From: Calycina herbarum
Taxonomy: Eukaryota > Ascomycota > Leotiomycetes > Helotiales > Pezizellaceae
Assembly: GCA_001414485.1 (NCBI GenBank)
Contig: LLEY01000265.1
Span: 1-60,362, forward strand
DNA: 60,362 nucleotides
Direction of reading: 5' to 3'
The first letter of the stretch is position 1, and each line of letters opens with the position of its first letter. Position numbers and translations under genes: made by a program. This document shows, one piece after another, positions 59,194-60,362 of the stretch. The notes beneath the pieces were generated by a model. It worked only from the letters and a program-made list of their open reading frames with translations. It was not told where the DNA came from and made no database searches.

Positions 59194-60189
59194 ACCTTCG
59201 CACAGGGATGCTACTTGGGATAGGACAGGCCGGGCCAGAGATACGAAGATAACTTCATGCGTGGCGGACTGGCGATACCTTTGAGGGTTAGAAGACTCCT
59301 AGTGACTAGAATTGAGTACAGCACATACATTCAAATATACTATTTTCGGACATCGGGCTGCTCACTAAAGTTTAGCTACTTCAAATGACAGCTTTGACAG
59401 CTGGTTTGTTTCGTCGAGAATTATTTGAGGATGAATACGGGGTGCTTGGTCGTAGGCCCGGACGAATCCATTCAGCTTCGGCCAAAGCAAGGGGGATGGA
59501 TGACAAGTCGAACAACAATTCCAACTCTGACCCGACCACAATACGTTTCAGGTAAGTATGCGGAAAATGATTGGAACAAACTTTGTGCAACGTTCAATCT
59601 AGAGGCTCGATCTCCAAGTACATTCGAGGGAAGTATAGAAGATAAGTATTCAATTGTTTCATATCCCTTAGCGGGGCTCCGCATTCTAGGTCTGACTGGT
59701 GAGGAACAGCCCCCAACTATTGGAAAGTCCGATAGCTAATTTTTGGTTTCGGCGATTGGTGTTGTTTATGTAAGGGCCTTGAGAGGCAGTGAATGGTTGA
59801 ATTAATGATCATACAATACGGAGGGAGAGTGCTTCGGTGTTGAGTGGTTCCCTAGTGGCTCGGTTCCCCTCGCTTGGATCTTCAGCGGGGGGATGTCCGG
59901 TAAGGGGTAACGGACTCCCGGACTCGCTCCTGGGTGCGGATCTGTATACAGACGCGTAGGTTTTCTATACCTTCTCGTATCGATTGATTGTTTTCACCGA
60001 GACAGTGGGTTTTGGGAAGTATATAATGGTTGGGTTTCCGTATTTCTGTTTTGTTCATCACAACTTACATCTCATTCTCATTCTACAAGCACTACATATA
60101 TACTATTCTCTTACAAAAATTTTGTGCCTCTCATCCTCTTTCGGAATCCTACTAAACTTTCGCTTACCGCTCACAAATCATCCTTCAAG
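59194..60189. other. intergenic; one small frame of doubtful coding status
   Basis: A frame of about 100 codons (ATG at 59431, TAG at 59737) is open but matches nothing I recognise and overlaps antisense frames. From about 59990 the sequence becomes AT- and pyrimidine-rich, as expected for the promoter and leader of the gene that starts at 60190. Confidence 0.4.
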
Positions 60190-60362
60190 ATGGAGAAGGT
60201 CATGCCTCTGGTTTCCGATGTCGAGACCAAGTTGGGAAGAATCACGAGCATCACTTCCGCTAAAGGAGCGAGCCAAATGAGCGTCAGGGATGTGATTACC
60301 ATGGCCACTCAGGGCAATTCTGTTTCCGCAACTATCAAGAAATTGATCAAGGAATATAATGT
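60190..60362 (+). CDS. 5' part of an unidentified gene, cut by the window edge
   Basis: ATG at 60190 in good context (TTCAAGATGG) after a pyrimidine-rich leader. The frame stays open for 57 codons to the edge (MEKVMPLVSDVETKLG..., then SVRDVITMATQGNSV). The piece is hydrophilic and alternates charged and hydrophobic residues, so it is probably a soluble helical protein. I do not recognise the family. Confidence 0.6.
   Translation, partial: MEKVMPLVSDVETKLGRITSITSAKGASQMSVRDVITMATQGNSVSATIKKLIKEYN

Overview
The window is nuclear DNA of a filamentous ascomycete (Pezizomycotina). The evidence is short introns (about 48-165 nt, GTRNGY donors, CTAAC/CTAAT branch points), house-keeping genes in the usual fungal form (ATG15, RER1, RIX1, YPP1, a KSP1-type kinase), a PTH11-type rhodopsin-domain protein, a GH95 fucosidase, 2EXR-domain proteins, and AT-rich decayed stretches with C-to-T type stop codons. 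A Leotiomycete is plausible but I cannot prove it from sequence alone.

Layout. 1-7.3 kb: a minisatellite (277-505), possibly inside a retroelement that runs off the left edge, an AT-rich stretch and one single-pass membrane protein (4302-5255). 7.3-10.8 kb: an alpha/beta-hydrolase pseudogene with three nonsense codons and a frameshift, AT-rich decayed repeats, and an enolase-phosphatase whose first exon cannot be found. 10.8-18.2 kb: no recognisable gene; the last 1.3 kb is a CT-rich leader of the KSP1-type kinase (18217-20136). 20.1-22.8 kb: very G-rich non-coding DNA. 22.8-26.6 kb: a short-chain dehydrogenase and a secreted GH95 alpha-L-fucosidase, tail to tail. 28.2-30.0 kb: a rhodopsin-domain membrane protein with a suspicious frame problem. 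30-37.3 kb: accessory DNA with a Tc1/mariner-like MITE, a nested cluster of hAT-like inverted-repeat elements, a decayed 2EXR gene and a TACTC-rich foldback element. 37.8-40.4 kb: RER1 and a mitochondrial enoyl-CoA hydratase, head to head. 40.4-42.7 kb: diverged tandem units. 42.8-48.1 kb: ATG15 and a VPS9-domain Rab5 exchange factor, head to head. 50 kb: the intact 2EXR paralogue. 52.5-59.2 kb: RIX1 and YPP1, head to head. At the right edge a further gene begins (60190).

The genes do not form a metabolic cluster. Several serve membrane traffic (RER1, ATG15, the VPS9 protein, YPP1), but as ordinary neighbours sharing short divergent promoters. The most unusual material is in the accessory DNA: the decayed paralogues, three kinds of small inverted-repeat element, and a recurring nonamer TACTCCGTA (six copies, all outside genes). 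I found no convincing evidence of a wholly new biological system.
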